From an uncultured Nitrospirota bacterium (GTDB lineage: Bacteria; CG2-30-53-67), in NCBI GenBank assembly GCA_945786985.1, contig CALZGC010000142.1, positions 1 through 33,225 on the forward strand: a stretch of 33,225 bases of DNA, written 5' to 3'. A program made the translations under genes and the position numbers. Of this stretch, positions 23,661-32,992 are shown one piece after another. The number at the start of each line of letters is the position of its first letter. The first letter of the stretch is position 1. The notes under the pieces are model-generated. The model worked only from the letters and a program-made list of their open reading frames with translations, was not told the origin of the DNA and made no database searches.

Positions 23661-24961
23661 GGCACGGCGATGGTCTTTTCCACAACCTTGCGGTTTCCAA
23701 CCCGGTCCTCCGCAGCAATGGACACAACCGCTCCCGCGGTAACTTTAGAGAGAATGTACTTGAAGCGACCCGTCCTGTCGGGCGTGACGGAAGTGCCATT
23801 GATGGTCACCGCAGCGTCCGCTTCAGTCCAGCCGCTGATCTGCGCATTCATTCTACCCGAAACCTTTAGCAGCAGGATGTCGTCGAGCTTGATTTCCGGC
23901 GGCGTCTGATCGATGGCAACCTTGAACACCCGGTAGTCGCTGAAATCGCCCGCCGCACCGTCGGGCGTCACCGCATGGACGCGCCAATAATAAATCCCGC
24001 TCTTGAGCCCCTGGATGGCGACCCCTTCCGGGGGGAGCGCCGTTCGGGCAATCACCAGATCACTGAAATAGGGATCCAGGGCCACCTGGAGCCGGTACGT
24101 GAGGTCCTCGGCCACCGGGCGCCATTTCAAATCCGCCTTCATGTTGTTGAGCCGCTTGAAGAAAAACTCGGCCAGATTCTGAGGATCCACCAATTCCGGT
24201 GCAGGCGGAAGTTCGCGAATCTCTTCTATCCGGGTATCTTTGCTCACCGCCACGGACTGATTCTGAGCGACCTCTACTTCCTGTTCGCCCACTTTCAGAC
24301 CAACGGTCCCCTGGAAGACCTTGACCTCACTGTCCTGCGCTTCGGACACCTGGATCGCAACTTTCGCATTCGAGATCGTGGCCTCAGCCGTCGGGGTGCT
24401 GATCACAAATTGCGACCCCTCGACCTTGGGTCGATGAATGGTCGCCTCTACATCGCTGCGCAGAAGGTTGATGGAGGACTTCTTGATTTTGGTCAGCCGA
24501 TTCTCCTTCATGTCCCGGATCACCACCAGGGAATCGGGCTTGATCGTCAAGCGGTTGCCTTCGTCGAAGAGCACTTCCGCATGGGCGCCGGAGTAGGTCC
24601 GGATGCTGTCCCCCTCACGAAGGATCTGCCCTTTGGTCGCTTTGGCAAACCGAAGTTCCTGCTTCGGCTTGACGGTGACATCCCCTTTGGCGAAGATGAG
24701 CTTTGCGTACCGGCTCTCCACAACATCCTGACCCGCACCGACATCCTCGCCGGCGGCTGACTCGTAAAGCCCCAGGGTCCGGCCGAGGTTTGCCAGCCAG
24801 GGGACCTCCTCTCCTTTGGTCTTGATGGCCAGCACCAGGGCCGCCAATCCCAGGACGCCCACCACGGTCAGTACCAGGATCCGAAAGACGACCCGGGGAA
24901 TCCGGATCAGCTTCCAGTCGAGAAAGGATCGCTTTTCTTCTTGGGGGCCTCGATTCTTCAT
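23657..24961 (-). CDS. FecR-domain membrane protein with C-terminal Ig-like domains
   Basis: Start placed at ATG 24959-24961 (MKNRGPQEEKRS) with AGGGA upstream, 434 residues. One transmembrane helix at about 25-48 (VFRILVLTVVGVLGLAALVLAI) makes it an inner-membrane or anchored periplasmic protein. About 85-235 is a FecR-like domain (KLIFAKGDVTVKPK, GDSIRTYSGAHAEVLFDEGNRLTI, the usual FecR pattern). About 255-345 resembles a fibronectin/Ig-like fold (YRLQVALDPYF, IYYWRVHAV), and 360-434 is another Ig-like domain (GRFKYILSKVTAGAVVSIAAEDRVGN). Such proteins are found next to chemosensory or CHASE/adenylate cyclase-type sensors in deltaproteobacteria. It lies 88 bp downstream of the HD-GYP gene. 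Function unknown; the stop codon lies in repeat copy C. Confidence 0.85.
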   Translation of the reverse strand: MKNRGPQEEKRSFLDWKLIRIPRVVFRILVLTVVGVLGLAALVLAIKTKGEEVPWLANLGRTLGLYESAAGEDVGAGQDVVESRYAKLIFAKGDVTVKPKQELRFAKATKGQILREGDSIRTYSGAHAEVLFDEGNRLTIKPDSLVVIRDMKENRLTKIKKSSINLLRSDVEATIHRPKVEGSQFVISTPTAEATISNAKVAIQVSEAQDSEVKVFQGTVGLKVGEQEVEVAQNQSVAVSKDTRIEEIRELPPAPELVDPQNLAEFFFKRLNNMKADLKWRPVAEDLTYRLQVALDPYFSDLVIARTALPPEGVAIQGLKSGIYYWRVHAVTPDGAAGDFSDYRVFKVAIDQTPPEIKLDDILLLKVSGRMNAQISGWTEADAAVTINGTSVTPDRTGRFKYILSKVTAGAVVSIAAEDRVGNRKVVEKTIAVP

Positions 24962-25048
24962 AGCTTCCCTACCGCAGCCTCGTCGCCGCCCCGCGGAAGA
25001 CCGCAACGCAGCGCATCCACGGGGTCATCCGTCGATACCCACACCGCT

Positions 25049-26785
25049 TCACACGGATTGGGGGCTGACCGGAGCCGACTCCTCCAGGACTGCGCCCTCC
25101 TCTGCCAGTTGACGTTTGAGCCCAATGATCTTATTAGCCCCGTGGGCCACCACGAAGGCCTTGATGACTTCCGGATCAAACCGGCTTCCCGCCCAGGCCT
25201 CTATCTGTTTCACCACGTGGGGCTCGGACATGGCCACCTGATAGGGGCGGTCCGAGGACATGGCGTCAAAGGTGTCCGCCACAGTGATGATGCGCGCCGG
25301 CAGCGGAATATCCTCGCCTTTCAGTCCGTCGGGGTACCCCTCTCCATCGTAACGCTCGTGGTGGTGACGCATGGACGGAATAATCTTCTTGAGCTGTTGG
25401 ATGGGGGCCATAATAGTCGCCCCTTTCGCCGGGTGTTGTTTGATCAGATCGAACTCCTCCTTCGTCAGGGCCGTCGGTTTCCGCAGTACTTCGTCATCGA
25501 TTCCAATCTTGCCCACGTCGTGGAGCAGGGCCGCAAAGTGCAGCACTTCGCGGGTCTTCGGGGGCAGCCCCATCTCGTCCGCAATGGCAAGACTGTACTG
25601 GGTTACGCGATCGGAATGGCCCCGTGTATACGGATCGCGCTCGTCGATTGCAGCGGCCAGGGACGCTATGGCACTCATGAAGAGCCGACGCATGTTCTTG
25701 TCGTAGCGATTGAGCTGTTTGACCATGTAGTTGAACGTTTCCGCCAGCTGTCCGATCTCGTTTCGAGCACCCACCGTTATCTTTTCATTGAAGTTCCCCT
25801 TGGCAATCCGCAGGGCGCTTCGGGTGAAGTCAGTAATGGGAACACTGATGCGCCGGGCGAGCCAGACGCCGATGACGCTGACCAGAATGCCGGTGCAGAC
25901 TCCCCAGACAAGGATCTGGCGCTTCATCTCGGCCACAACGATGTAGGCATCCTGACGGGGCTCCTGGACAACCACGCCCCAGCCCTCGAGATCCAGCGGG
26001 GCATAGGCCCCCAGCATCTCCCGGCCCGATTTGTCGACAAAGGGGAGCGCCCCGCCGGTCTTTCCCAGGACCAGGTACTTCCCGACGATCTCCACATCCT
26101 GCATCTCTTCCTGCCGCAGGGCGCGTGCACGCTCGCGATGGGCGATCAGGCGCCCCCGCCGATCCACCAGATAGGCCTCCCCGAAACGCCGGATGCGGAT
26201 GCGCTCCACGATCTGCCAGATTTTCTTCATGGACATGTCCGCCAGCAACACCCCACCCACGTGATTGCCCGATGTAATCGGCAACCCGATGGTGAGAATG
26301 GACAGCTCCTTTTCCGGAATTCCCATCGGGTCGGCAATGAAAACATTCCCCTGAAACGCCTCCTCGAAAACCTGGGTCCGGATCTTCTCCCGTGCTTCCA
26401 GATTGATGGCGCTCAGCTCGGGGCGCACCACCTCGGCCCAGACGTTTCCCTTGGGATCCATCAGGGTGATGCTGATGAGGTCCGGGTACTCCTCCAGAAA
26501 GAAGAACAGTAGTTGATATTTCTGGATATCGGTGAAGGAGCGAATGAGGGGCTGCAGGCGGGCAATGATCTCCAGTTTTTCAACCGTGTTGCGCAGGTGC
26601 CCGGAAACCTCCTCTGCGGTCTGCCGCGCCAGTTTGGTGTGGGAATCGAGCAGGTCGTTCTCCAGATACTCTTCGTTGATGCGCACGAGATTGGTATCGG
26701 AGATCATCAACGGCACGAGTGCGATGAGCAGCAACAGGACAATGAGCTGAAACATCAATCGCCGTTTCGGCTTGACCATGTTCAC
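25049..26785 (-). CDS. dCache-HAMP-HD-GYP cyclic dinucleotide phosphodiesterase
   Basis: A 578-residue membrane sensor. Transmembrane helix 1 at about 11-29, a periplasmic double-Cache domain about 35-285 (FLEEYPDLISITLMDPKGNVWAE; GVLLADMSMKKIW; AYLVDRRGRLIAH), helix 2 at about 289-309, HAMP about 311-363 and the HD-GYP domain about 370-545. HD-GYP signatures are complete: HDVGKIG (H422, D423), HHHERYDGEGYPDGLKGEDIPL (474-495) and VADTFDAMSSDRPY. HD-GYP enzymes break c-di-GMP, and some (Vibrio V-cGAPs, a Myxococcus enzyme) act on 3',3'-cGAMP. The start is GTG at 26783-26785, right after the TAA of the GGDEF gene, with GGAGG 5 nt upstream; a second start is the ATG two codons later. Coupling to a Hypr-type GGDEF makes cGAMP a plausible substrate, but that is inference. 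Confidence 0.95.
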   Translation of the reverse strand: MNMVKPKRRLMFQLIVLLLLIALVPLMISDTNLVRINEEYLENDLLDSHTKLARQTAEEVSGHLRNTVEKLEIIARLQPLIRSFTDIQKYQLLFFFLEEYPDLISITLMDPKGNVWAEVVRPELSAINLEAREKIRTQVFEEAFQGNVFIADPMGIPEKELSILTIGLPITSGNHVGGVLLADMSMKKIWQIVERIRIRRFGEAYLVDRRGRLIAHRERARALRQEEMQDVEIVGKYLVLGKTGGALPFVDKSGREMLGAYAPLDLEGWGVVVQEPRQDAYIVVAEMKRQILVWGVCTGILVSVIGVWLARRISVPITDFTRSALRIAKGNFNEKITVGARNEIGQLAETFNYMVKQLNRYDKNMRRLFMSAIASLAAAIDERDPYTRGHSDRVTQYSLAIADEMGLPPKTREVLHFAALLHDVGKIGIDDEVLRKPTALTKEEFDLIKQHPAKGATIMAPIQQLKKIIPSMRHHHERYDGEGYPDGLKGEDIPLPARIITVADTFDAMSSDRPYQVAMSEPHVVKQIEAWAGSRFDPEVIKAFVVAHGANKIIGLKRQLAEEGAVLEESAPVSPQSV

Positions 26786-28222
26786 TTAAGCCTCCGGTCG
26801 TTCCGGTGACAGGGAGCCGTTCTCCTGGCCGATCATAAAGACAGCGTTGCGGTTTGCATCCTTCACCCGGTACATGGCCTGATCGGCCAGCTGGATCAGC
26901 TCATTCTTGTCCTGGACGTGGCTTGGATACGCAGCAATGCCGAAGCTTGCGGTCAGATGGAAGGCCTCCCCGGTGTCGGCGTAGAAGGTGCACTCTTCGA
27001 TGGTCTTGCGCAGACGCTCCGCCGTGCCCAGCGCCGATTGCGGGCCGGTCTCCGGCAGGACGAGGATAAATTCGTCTCCACCGTAGCGACACACCACATC
27101 CATGGGCCGCACACTGCCCTGCAGGATCTTTCCCACATCGACCAGCAACTGGCTCCCGACCATATGTCCGTAACGGTCGTTGATCTTTTTGAAATAATCG
27201 AGATCCAGAAAGACCAGTGACACCTCCGTATCATAGCGGTCGGCTCTGGAGATTTCGACGTCTAGCGTCTGGTGGAGATACCGGAAGTTGTATAGCTGCG
27301 TCAGCCCGTCGGTGATGGCCAGCTCGGTGGCCTTCTTGTAGAGGAGCGAATTCTCGATCGCGATGGATGCCTGATCGACCAGCATCAGTAGCAGGTTCAT
27401 ATCTTTCTCACCGAACGGCTCGCCGTCGATGCGGTTGATTACTTCCAGCACCCCCAGGATCTTGCCTTTGCTTCGAAGCGGCACACAGAGGATGGAGCGG
27501 GTCTTGAAGTCCAGGGAGTCGTCGATCTTGGCGTAAAAGCGCGGGTCCGTGGCCACATCTTCCACGATGACCGGTTCGCCGTGCAGGGCTACCCACCCGG
27601 CAATCCCCTCACCCACTTTCAGCCGGAAGCGCTTGATGTCATTTTTCTTCTTCCCTTCCACCAGCTCAAAATAAAGCTCGTTCGTGTCCTCATCGAGGAG
27701 CAGCACCGAACTGGCCTCCGCCTTGACCAGTTCGCTCGTCTTTTCCATGATCATGTTCATGATACTGGCCGTATCCAGGGTCGACGTCAGAACATTTCCG
27801 ACCTTGATGAAATAGGCCAACTCCTGGGTCGTCTGGTCCAATTCGGTGGTAGTTTGAATGAGATGCTCAAACTGGCTCCGCCGGTCCACCGCCTTTTCCA
27901 GGGCAAAGAGGAGGCGTTTGGCGTTCGCCGGCAGGATGAGGTAGTCTTCGATCTGCGTCATCGCCTGGGAGAGCAGGGAGTCCAAATCTGCCTTGGTCAG
28001 CGCAAGAATGATCTGGGAAGCCGGGCGCCCCTGTTTCAGCGCGGCCACCCACTCCGGAGCCCAGACGCTCTTATCGATTACGAGGATAGGGTCGGTGTCG
28101 GGGAAGGGGTCTTCTGCCCGGTGCACGAAGGGCTCAAAACGGGACCCTTTCAAGCAAGCCGCCAGGCCATCTGACTCCTTCTTGTTCAATCCGTAGAGAT
28201 AAACAGGAATCTTGTCGCGCAT
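26786..28222 (-). CDS. GAF-GGDEF nucleotidyl cyclase of the Hypr type, predicted 3',3'-cGAMP synthase
   Basis: A 478-residue cytosolic protein. Residues 1-115 look like a degenerate receiver domain (ILVIDKSVWAPEWVA; IILALTKADLDSLL), 140-295 is a GAF domain (VGEGIAGWVALHGEPVIVEDVATDPRF; ILCVPLRSKGKILGVLEVIN) and 305-465 is the GGDEF domain. Landmarks: DGLTQLYNFRYL, FLDLDYFKKINDRYGH, RPMD I-site (R372-D375) and RYGGDEF (381-385). At GHMVGSQLL, Ser357 stands 15 residues before the I-site Arg, exactly where canonical enzymes have the guanine-contacting Asp (PleD Asp344). Asp-to-Ser at this place defines the Hypr enzymes, shown in Geobacter (GSU1658, Ser347) to make cyclic AMP-GMP. It follows thiE by 33 bp, has no strong Shine-Dalgarno, and its TAA is directly followed by the HD-GYP GTG. 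Confidence 0.93.
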   Translation of the reverse strand: MRDKIPVYLYGLNKKESDGLAACLKGSRFEPFVHRAEDPFPDTDPILVIDKSVWAPEWVAALKQGRPASQIILALTKADLDSLLSQAMTQIEDYLILPANAKRLLFALEKAVDRRSQFEHLIQTTTELDQTTQELAYFIKVGNVLTSTLDTASIMNMIMEKTSELVKAEASSVLLLDEDTNELYFELVEGKKKNDIKRFRLKVGEGIAGWVALHGEPVIVEDVATDPRFYAKIDDSLDFKTRSILCVPLRSKGKILGVLEVINRIDGEPFGEKDMNLLLMLVDQASIAIENSLLYKKATELAITDGLTQLYNFRYLHQTLDVEISRADRYDTEVSLVFLDLDYFKKINDRYGHMVGSQLLVDVGKILQGSVRPMDVVCRYGGDEFILVLPETGPQSALGTAERLRKTIEECTFYADTGEAFHLTASFGIAAYPSHVQDKNELIQLADQAMYRVKDANRNAVFMIGQENGSLSPERPEA

Positions 28223-28255
28223 TCAGCTGTTCCGGTAAGTCTTGGACTTGCGTCC

Positions 28256-28897
28256 TTAGTTCAAAGAGGACCCGTTGACTTCCACAAGCAACTCCCGGGT
28301 CGCCTGCTCCGGGTCCGGTGCCGCGCCAACCGCCGACAGGACGGCCACCCCCCGCGCCCCGTGCTGCAGCACAGCCCCGGCGTTTCCCCGGGCGATGCCA
28401 CCGATACCCACGACGGCAATCCGGACGCGCGCGGCCACTTCCCGCAACGTCTCCAGACCGATGACCCGCGCCCCCGCCTTCGACGGGGTAGGAAATACGG
28501 AACCCAGTCCAATATAATCAGCACCTTCGGCCTGCACCTCCAGGGCTTCCCGGAGATTATGGGCCGTGGCTCCGATAATTCTTTCTCCACCGAGAATCCG
28601 GCGGCCCACGGCAACGGGCAGGTCCTCAGGACCCAGATGCACGCCGTCTGCATCCGCCAGAGAGGCGATATCGCTCCGGTCATTAACGATCAGGAACGCG
28701 CCATACCGTCGGGTCAGTTCCCGCAGGGCCGTCGCCTGCCGAAGCTGAACGGCACCGGCTTTGCCCTTGCCCCGGTACTGAATGACCCCTGCGCCGCCTC
28801 GAAGCGCGGCCTCCGCCGTTCTGGCGGGATCGTCCTCAGTGCCCACGATGACGCAGAGTCTCCAGGCAGGTCCCATTGTAAGATTCTCGCTTCCCAT
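28256..28897 (-). CDS. thiE: Thiamine-phosphate synthase
   Basis: A 213-residue TIM-barrel enzyme joining the thiazole and pyrimidine phosphates to thiamine phosphate. Family motifs: IQYRGKGK (usual QxRxK), FLIVNDRSDIASLADADGVHLGPEDLP, GATAHNLREA, YIGLGSVFPTPSKAG and VVGIGGIARGN, then GVAVLSAV. Length is usual. Its ATG (28895-28897) overlaps the accC TGA by one base, so the two are translationally coupled, an unusual partner for an acetyl-CoA carboxylase gene. No TPP riboswitch was seen. Confidence 0.95.
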   Translation of the reverse strand: MGSENLTMGPAWRLCVIVGTEDDPARTAEAALRGGAGVIQYRGKGKAGAVQLRQATALRELTRRYGAFLIVNDRSDIASLADADGVHLGPEDLPVAVGRRILGGERIIGATAHNLREALEVQAEGADYIGLGSVFPTPSKAGARVIGLETLREVAARVRIAVVGIGGIARGNAGAVLQHGARGVAVLSAVGAAPDPEQATRELLVEVNGSSLN

Positions 28898-30234
28898 CAG
28901 ATCTGTACTTTCTCAAGAAAGGTGGTGTAGACGTTTCCCGAGAGGAATTCCGGTGTGCGCATAACTTTACGATGAAAGGGAATCGTCGTCTTGATCCCCT
29001 GGATCACAAATTCGTCCAAGGCCCGCTGCATGACGGCAATGGCTTCCGTACGGTCGCGGCCCTTCACGATCAGTTTCGCCAGAAGTGAGTCGTAATGGGC
29101 CGGCACATTGTACCCCGAGTAGGCTGCCGTATCGACGCGCACATTGCCCCCCCCCGAGGGAATGAACGTGCCGATGAGCCCCGGAGAGGGCGCAAAGGTC
29201 TCTGAATCCTCCGCGTTGATCCGGCACTCAATGCTGTGCCCCGAAAAGTGGACGTCCTCCTGCCGAAACCCCAGGGGTTCCCCCGCCGCCACGCGAATCT
29301 GCTCCTTCACAAGATCGACGCCCGAGACCATCTCGGTGACGGGGTGCTCGACCTGAATCCGGGTATTCATCTCCATGAAGAAAAACTCTCCGTCGCCGCT
29401 CACGATAAACTCCACTGTGCCGGCGTTGGTGTATTCAACGGTCTCGGCAGCCCGCACCGCCGTCTGCAAGATACCCTGTCTGGTCGCGTCACGCAGAGCA
29501 GGGGCCGGCGACTCTTCAATGAGTTTCTGGTGGCGCCGCTGGATGGAACAGTCCCGCTCGCCCAGATGGACGATGTTCCCGTGGGCGTCGCCCAGGACCT
29601 GCACCTCAATGTGTCGCGGCCGCTCGATGTAACGTTCGAGATACACGGAAGCATCGTTGAACGCGGCTGCCGCTTCCGCCCGGGCCACGGAAAACAAATG
29701 GGGCAGTGACGCCTCCGTGTGCACCACCCGCATGCCTTTTCCGCCGCCGCCCGCCGAGGCCTTCACGATGACGGGAAACCCGATCTCCCGGGCCACCATT
29801 AGGGCGTCCCGGTCCGTCTCCACCAAGCCGTCGCTCCCGGGAATGACGGGAACACCCGCCTCCTGCATCGTTTTGCGAGCTTCGGCCTTGTTGCCCATCA
29901 GGCGGATCACGCGGGATGCGGGCCCAATGAATCGGATCCCCGAGGAGTGACAAATGTCCGCGAATTCCGCGTTTTCGGCCAGAAAGCCATAGCCCGGATG
30001 CACGGCCTCGGCATCGGTGATCTCGCAGGCACTGAGAATGCTCGGAACATTCAGGTAACTTTGCACACTGGCCGCCGGTCCGACGCAGATGCTCTCATCG
30101 GCATGCTGGACGTGAAGTGACAGCACATCGATATCGGAATGAATGGCCACCGTCTCAATGCCAAGCTCCTTGCAGGCCCGGATGACGCGCAAGGCGATCT
30201 CACCGCGATTGGCTATCAGAATCTTCTTGAACAC
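28897..30234 (-). CDS. accC: Biotin carboxylase subunit of acetyl-CoA carboxylase
   Basis: Start placed at GTG 30232-30234 (read as [16 protein letters not shown]), with GGAG 6 nt upstream, giving 445 residues, the usual AccC length; the longer frame back to 30381 overlaps accB. Motifs: [28 protein letters not shown] (ATP-grasp Gly-rich loop), [51 protein letters not shown] (catalytic and metal ligands) and [12 protein letters not shown]. It carboxylates the biotin on AccB with bicarbonate and ATP, the first half of malonyl-CoA synthesis. It follows accB, as is usual, and is coupled to thiE downstream. Confidence 0.97.
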   Translation of the reverse strand: MFKKILIANRGEIALRVIRACKELGIETVAIHSDIDVLSLHVQHADESICVGPAASVQSYLNVPSILSACEITDAEAVHPGYGFLAENAEFADICHSSGIRFIGPASRVIRLMGNKAEARKTMQEAGVPVIPGSDGLVETDRDALMVAREIGFPVIVKASAGGGGKGMRVVHTEASLPHLFSVARAEAAAAFNDASVYLERYIERPRHIEVQVLGDAHGNIVHLGERDCSIQRRHQKLIEESPAPALRDATRQGILQTAVRAAETVEYTNAGTVEFIVSGDGEFFFMEMNTRIQVEHPVTEMVSGVDLVKEQIRVAAGEPLGFRQEDVHFSGHSIECRINAEDSETFAPSPGLIGTFIPSGGGNVRVDTAAYSGYNVPAHYDSLLAKLIVKGRDRTEAIAVMQRALDEFVIQGIKTTIPFHRKVMRTPEFLSGNVYTTFLEKVQI

Positions 30235-30274
30235 AGGCTCTCCAGAGGACGTTCCGTTCGCCGCATCGCAAGGG

Positions 30275-30742
30275 TCACGGCAGGGGCTCCAGAATGAAGA
30301 GCGGCTCCCCGTACTCCACCGGATCCTTGTCCTCCTTGAGTATCCGAAGTACGCTGCCCGTTCGCTCCGCCTCGATTTCATTCATGATTTTCATGGCCTC
30401 AATGATGCAGACCGTCTGCCCCGTCTCCACGCTGCTCCCGACTTCGACAAAGGGGGGCAACTCGGGCGAAGGCGATCGATAGAACGTGCCAACCATGGGC
30501 GAGGCGATCACCACCTGCCCGGGAACCAGTTCAGGCAGTGCCGCCTCTGCCGGGCCCGCAGCCGAAGCGGCCGGTTCCGACCCGGCAGCTGTGCCGGGCA
30601 CCAAGGGGGCCGGTCCCTGGGAGACGACCGGTTTCTGTCCGATCCGGATTCGGATCCTGGATCCTTCCCGTTCCACTTCGATCTCGGAGATCTCACTCCC
30701 CCGGATCATCTCGATGAGCTCTTTGATCTCTTTCAGATTCAT
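30275..30742 (-). CDS. accB: Biotin carboxyl carrier protein of acetyl-CoA carboxylase
   Basis: A 155-residue protein. The N-terminal helical segment ([24 protein letters not shown]) is typical of AccB, followed by a Pro/Ala-rich flexible linker (about 40-75) and the biotinyl domain with [15 protein letters not shown] and the biotinylation motif [10 protein letters not shown] (Lys in AMK-M). It carries biotin between AccC and the carboxyltransferase. It follows efp by 33 bp and precedes accC by 40 bp. Confidence 0.97.
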   Translation of the reverse strand: MNLKEIKELIEMIRGSEISEIEVEREGSRIRIRIGQKPVVSQGPAPLVPGTAAGSEPAASAAGPAEAALPELVPGQVVIASPMVGTFYRSPSPELPPFVEVGSSVETGQTVCIIEAMKIMNEIEAERTGSVLRILKEDKDPVEYGEPLFILEPLP

Positions 30743-30775
30743 CTGGCTCCCCCTTGAGCGGTCCCAACCCTGCGC

Positions 30776-31339
30776 TTACCCCTTCACTCTCTCAATGAAA
30801 TCACCGGTTCTCGTATCGATCTTCACCCGTTCCTCTTCGTTCATGTAAAGCGGGACTTTGACCACGAGCCCCGTTTCCAGAGTCGCCGGCTTGGTGCCAC
30901 CCGAGGCGGTATCCCCCTTGACCCCGGGATCGGTTTTCACCACCTTGAGCACAACGAAAAAGGGAAGGTCCACACCGATGGGTTGGCCGTTAAAGAAGAG
31001 AATCCGGGCATGAATGTTCTCCTGCAGGTAGAAACGGTTCTGACCCAACTGGTCTTCCGCCAGGAAGATCTGCTCGTAGTTCTCGGAATCCATGAAGCAG
31101 TACTGCCCCTCCGAGGCGTACAGGTATTGCATTTCCCGTTCATCCAGGTCCGGCTTTCCCACCTTCTCGCCCGAGCGGAATGTCTTCTCCAGGACGGCAC
31201 CCGTCTTTAGGGATTTCAGCTTGGTGCGCACGAAGGCCCCTCCTTTACCGGGCTTCACGTGAAGGAACTCCGTGATGATGTAGGGCTCGCCGTCGAGTTC
31301 GATCTTCAGGCCGTTTCGAAATTCGGCTGTCGAGTACAA
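30776..31339 (-). CDS. efp: Translation elongation factor P
   Basis: A 187-residue protein with the three-domain EF-P fold: N-terminal KOW-like domain with the loop KPGKGGAFVRTK (Lys32 at the tip, the site that is modified in many bacteria), then the OB domains with REMQYLYASEGQYCFMDSENYEQ and the C-terminal signature around VKVPLYMNEEERVKIDTRTGDF. EF-P relieves ribosome stalling at polyproline. The start is a TTG at 31337-31339, five nt after GGAGGAGG; no ATG exists at the proper N-terminus. It is first in the efp-accB-accC line. No Lys-modifying gene is visible here. Confidence 0.97.
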   Translation of the reverse strand: MYSTAEFRNGLKIELDGEPYIITEFLHVKPGKGGAFVRTKLKSLKTGAVLEKTFRSGEKVGKPDLDEREMQYLYASEGQYCFMDSENYEQIFLAEDQLGQNRFYLQENIHARILFFNGQPIGVDLPFFVVLKVVKTDPGVKGDTASGGTKPATLETGLVVKVPLYMNEEERVKIDTRTGDFIERVKG

Positions 31340-31379
31340 TGCCGCCTCCTCCAGTGGCCTCGATGGACGAGATCACCGT

Positions 31380-31407
31380 ATATTATTGTATTACGAAATC
31401 CCTGCAA
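31380..31407 (-). promoter_or_regulatory. Sigma-70-type promoter of the efp-accB-accC gene train
   Basis: Minus strand TTGCAG (31402-31407), a 16-bp spacer, TAATAT (31380-31385), about 40 bp ahead of the efp start codon. No intrinsic terminator was seen between pepQ and efp, so read-through from aroQ-pepQ is also possible. Confidence 0.65.
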
Positions 31408-31469
31408 AATCCATATCTTTTGGCGGTTCGGACGGGCCATTCCCGGGGGATCTTCATGGAGGACAAAGG

Positions 31470-32546
31470 TCAGCCCTGCCACTCTCGCGGCAGAGTTGTC
31501 AGGGGCCGGCAGCCGTCGGCAGTCACAAAAACCATGTCCTCAATCCGGACCCCGCCCACGCCCGGTAGGTAGATGCCCGGCTCGACCGTAAAGACCATCC
31601 CCCGACGTACGGTCTCCTCGCTGTTGGGACCCACATACGGGGGTTCGTGAACCTCCAGACCAATGCCGTGACCGGTCCCGTGGCCGAAGTAGTCGCCGAA
31701 GCCCGCCTTCCGTATGGTGTCGCGCGCGGCCCTGTCAATTTCCCGAAACGCTACACCCGGCCTGACCCTCGCCATGGCGGCCTCCTGGGCGCGCTGAACC
31801 GTTTCATAGATCTTTCGTTTGACGCCGGTCAGCCGCTTTCCGAGATAAACGGTGCGGGTCATGTCCGAGTAGTACCCGTCACATTCCGCCCCAAAGTCGA
31901 CGACGACCAGGTCCCTCTGCTTCATCCGCCGGCCGGCCGCAATACCGTGCGGCAGCGCACCCCGCTCACCGGAAGCCACGATCAGGTCAAACGCTGCCCG
32001 GGCGGCACCGCGCCGGCGCATCACCTGCTCCATGGCCACAGCGATGCTGCGCTCCTCAGCGCCGGGTTTTAGTTTCCGGCGTATGGCCCGGAAAGCCTGC
32101 TCGGCCCGGTGAACCGCCTTTGTGAGAGCCTCGATTTCCCCTTCTTGTTTGACGATGCGAAGTGTCTCCACCCCTTTTTTGGACACGCCGTGCAGGCGCG
32201 TTGGCGCGAGGCCCCTCTTCAAACGTTGATAGAGGCCCACTGTCAAATCGCCCGGTTCGTAGCCAAGACGCCCCACGTCCCGTTTCTTGACCAACCGGGC
32301 GACACGGTCAATCAGTTGCTCACCGGAATGGATGATTTCCACCCGATAGTCGGCGACTTCCAGCTCCGATTGAGTCGCATACCTGGAATCGGTGATGAAA
32401 TAGCCGCCGGACGGTGTGAGCAGGAGGAATCCGGTGGACCCTGTGAACCCGGTAACGTAACGGACATTCTCCCGCTTCGTCACGAGAAGCGCGTCCACCC
32501 GGTTGGCAGCCAGCAGGGAGCGCAGCGCGCTCCGTTCGGGCCTCAT
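31470..32546 (-). CDS. pepQ: M24B metallopeptidase (Xaa-Pro aminopeptidase/dipeptidase family)
   Basis: Start placed at ATG 32544-32546 ([22 protein letters not shown]), 358 residues; the frame runs far upstream inside aroQ without support. The creatinase-like N-domain (about 1-130) is followed by the pita-bread fold. Metal ligands visible: [17 protein letters not shown] (two Asp), [13 protein letters not shown] (His), [12 protein letters not shown] (Glu) and VRIEDMVFV (Glu). It removes residues N-terminal to proline or splits Xaa-Pro dipeptides. Its ATG overlaps the aroQ TGA by 4 bp (ATGA). Location ahead of efp is common in bacteria. PepP and PepQ are hard to separate from sequence alone. 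Confidence 0.94.
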   Translation of the reverse strand: MRPERSALRSLLAANRVDALLVTKRENVRYVTGFTGSTGFLLLTPSGGYFITDSRYATQSELEVADYRVEIIHSGEQLIDRVARLVKKRDVGRLGYEPGDLTVGLYQRLKRGLAPTRLHGVSKKGVETLRIVKQEGEIEALTKAVHRAEQAFRAIRRKLKPGAEERSIAVAMEQVMRRRGAARAAFDLIVASGERGALPHGIAAGRRMKQRDLVVVDFGAECDGYYSDMTRTVYLGKRLTGVKRKIYETVQRAQEAAMARVRPGVAFREIDRAARDTIRKAGFGDYFGHGTGHGIGLEVHEPPYVGPNSEETVRRGMVFTVEPGIYLPGVGGVRIEDMVFVTADGCRPLTTLPREWQG

Positions 32547-32992
32547 GATCCCTCCGGCAGGCGGGAAACCAGGGCCACCGCCGCCCGCAGGCCCAGTATG
32601 TAGCTTTCCGCCCCGAACCCCGAGATCTGGCCGTGCGCCACGGGGGCGATGAAAGAGTGCTGTCGAAAAGGCTCGCGGGCGTGGATGTTGGAAAGATGGA
32701 CTTCCACGGTAGGCAGCCCTGCCGCCGCGATGGCATCCCGGATGGCTACACTGGTATGGGTGAAGCCGGCGGGGTTGATGACAATCGCCTGAAAGGCGTC
32801 GGCCGCTTCCTGAATCCACTCGATAATCCGAGCCTCTTCATTCGTCTGGCGTGCCTCCACCTCCACCTGCAGAGACTTGGCCGTCTCCCGGATCCGCCGA
32901 TCAATCTCCCGCAGGCTCAGCGAACCGTAAACCTGCGGCTCACGTTTGCCGAGGAGGTTCAGGTTAGGGCCATGAATCACTAACACTTTCAT
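32543..32992 (-). CDS. aroQ: Type II 3-dehydroquinate dehydratase
   Basis: Start placed at ATG 32990-32992 ([23 protein letters not shown]), 149 residues, the usual length. The motifs are complete: [17 protein letters not shown] with the lid Arg and catalytic Tyr, [29 protein letters not shown] and [17 protein letters not shown] with the catalytic His. It dehydrates 3-dehydroquinate to 3-dehydroshikimate in the shikimate pathway. It is coupled to pepQ by an ATGA overlap. Confidence 0.97.
   Translation of the reverse strand: MKVLVIHGPNLNLLGKREPQVYGSLSLREIDRRIRETAKSLQVEVEARQTNEEARIIEWIQEAADAFQAIVINPAGFTHTSVAIRDAIAAAGLPTVEVHLSNIHAREPFRQHSFIAPVAHGQISGFGAESYILGLRAAVALVSRLPEGS

Noticed and set aside
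28223-28260. Possible fourth repeat copy after thiE (CTAAG at the stop codon, then AAGTCC)
   Set aside because: Only short words match; the conserved core of the element is absent.
28256-28950. TPP riboswitch before thiE
   Set aside because: thiE starts inside the accC stop, leaving no leader, and no THI-box sequence was seen.
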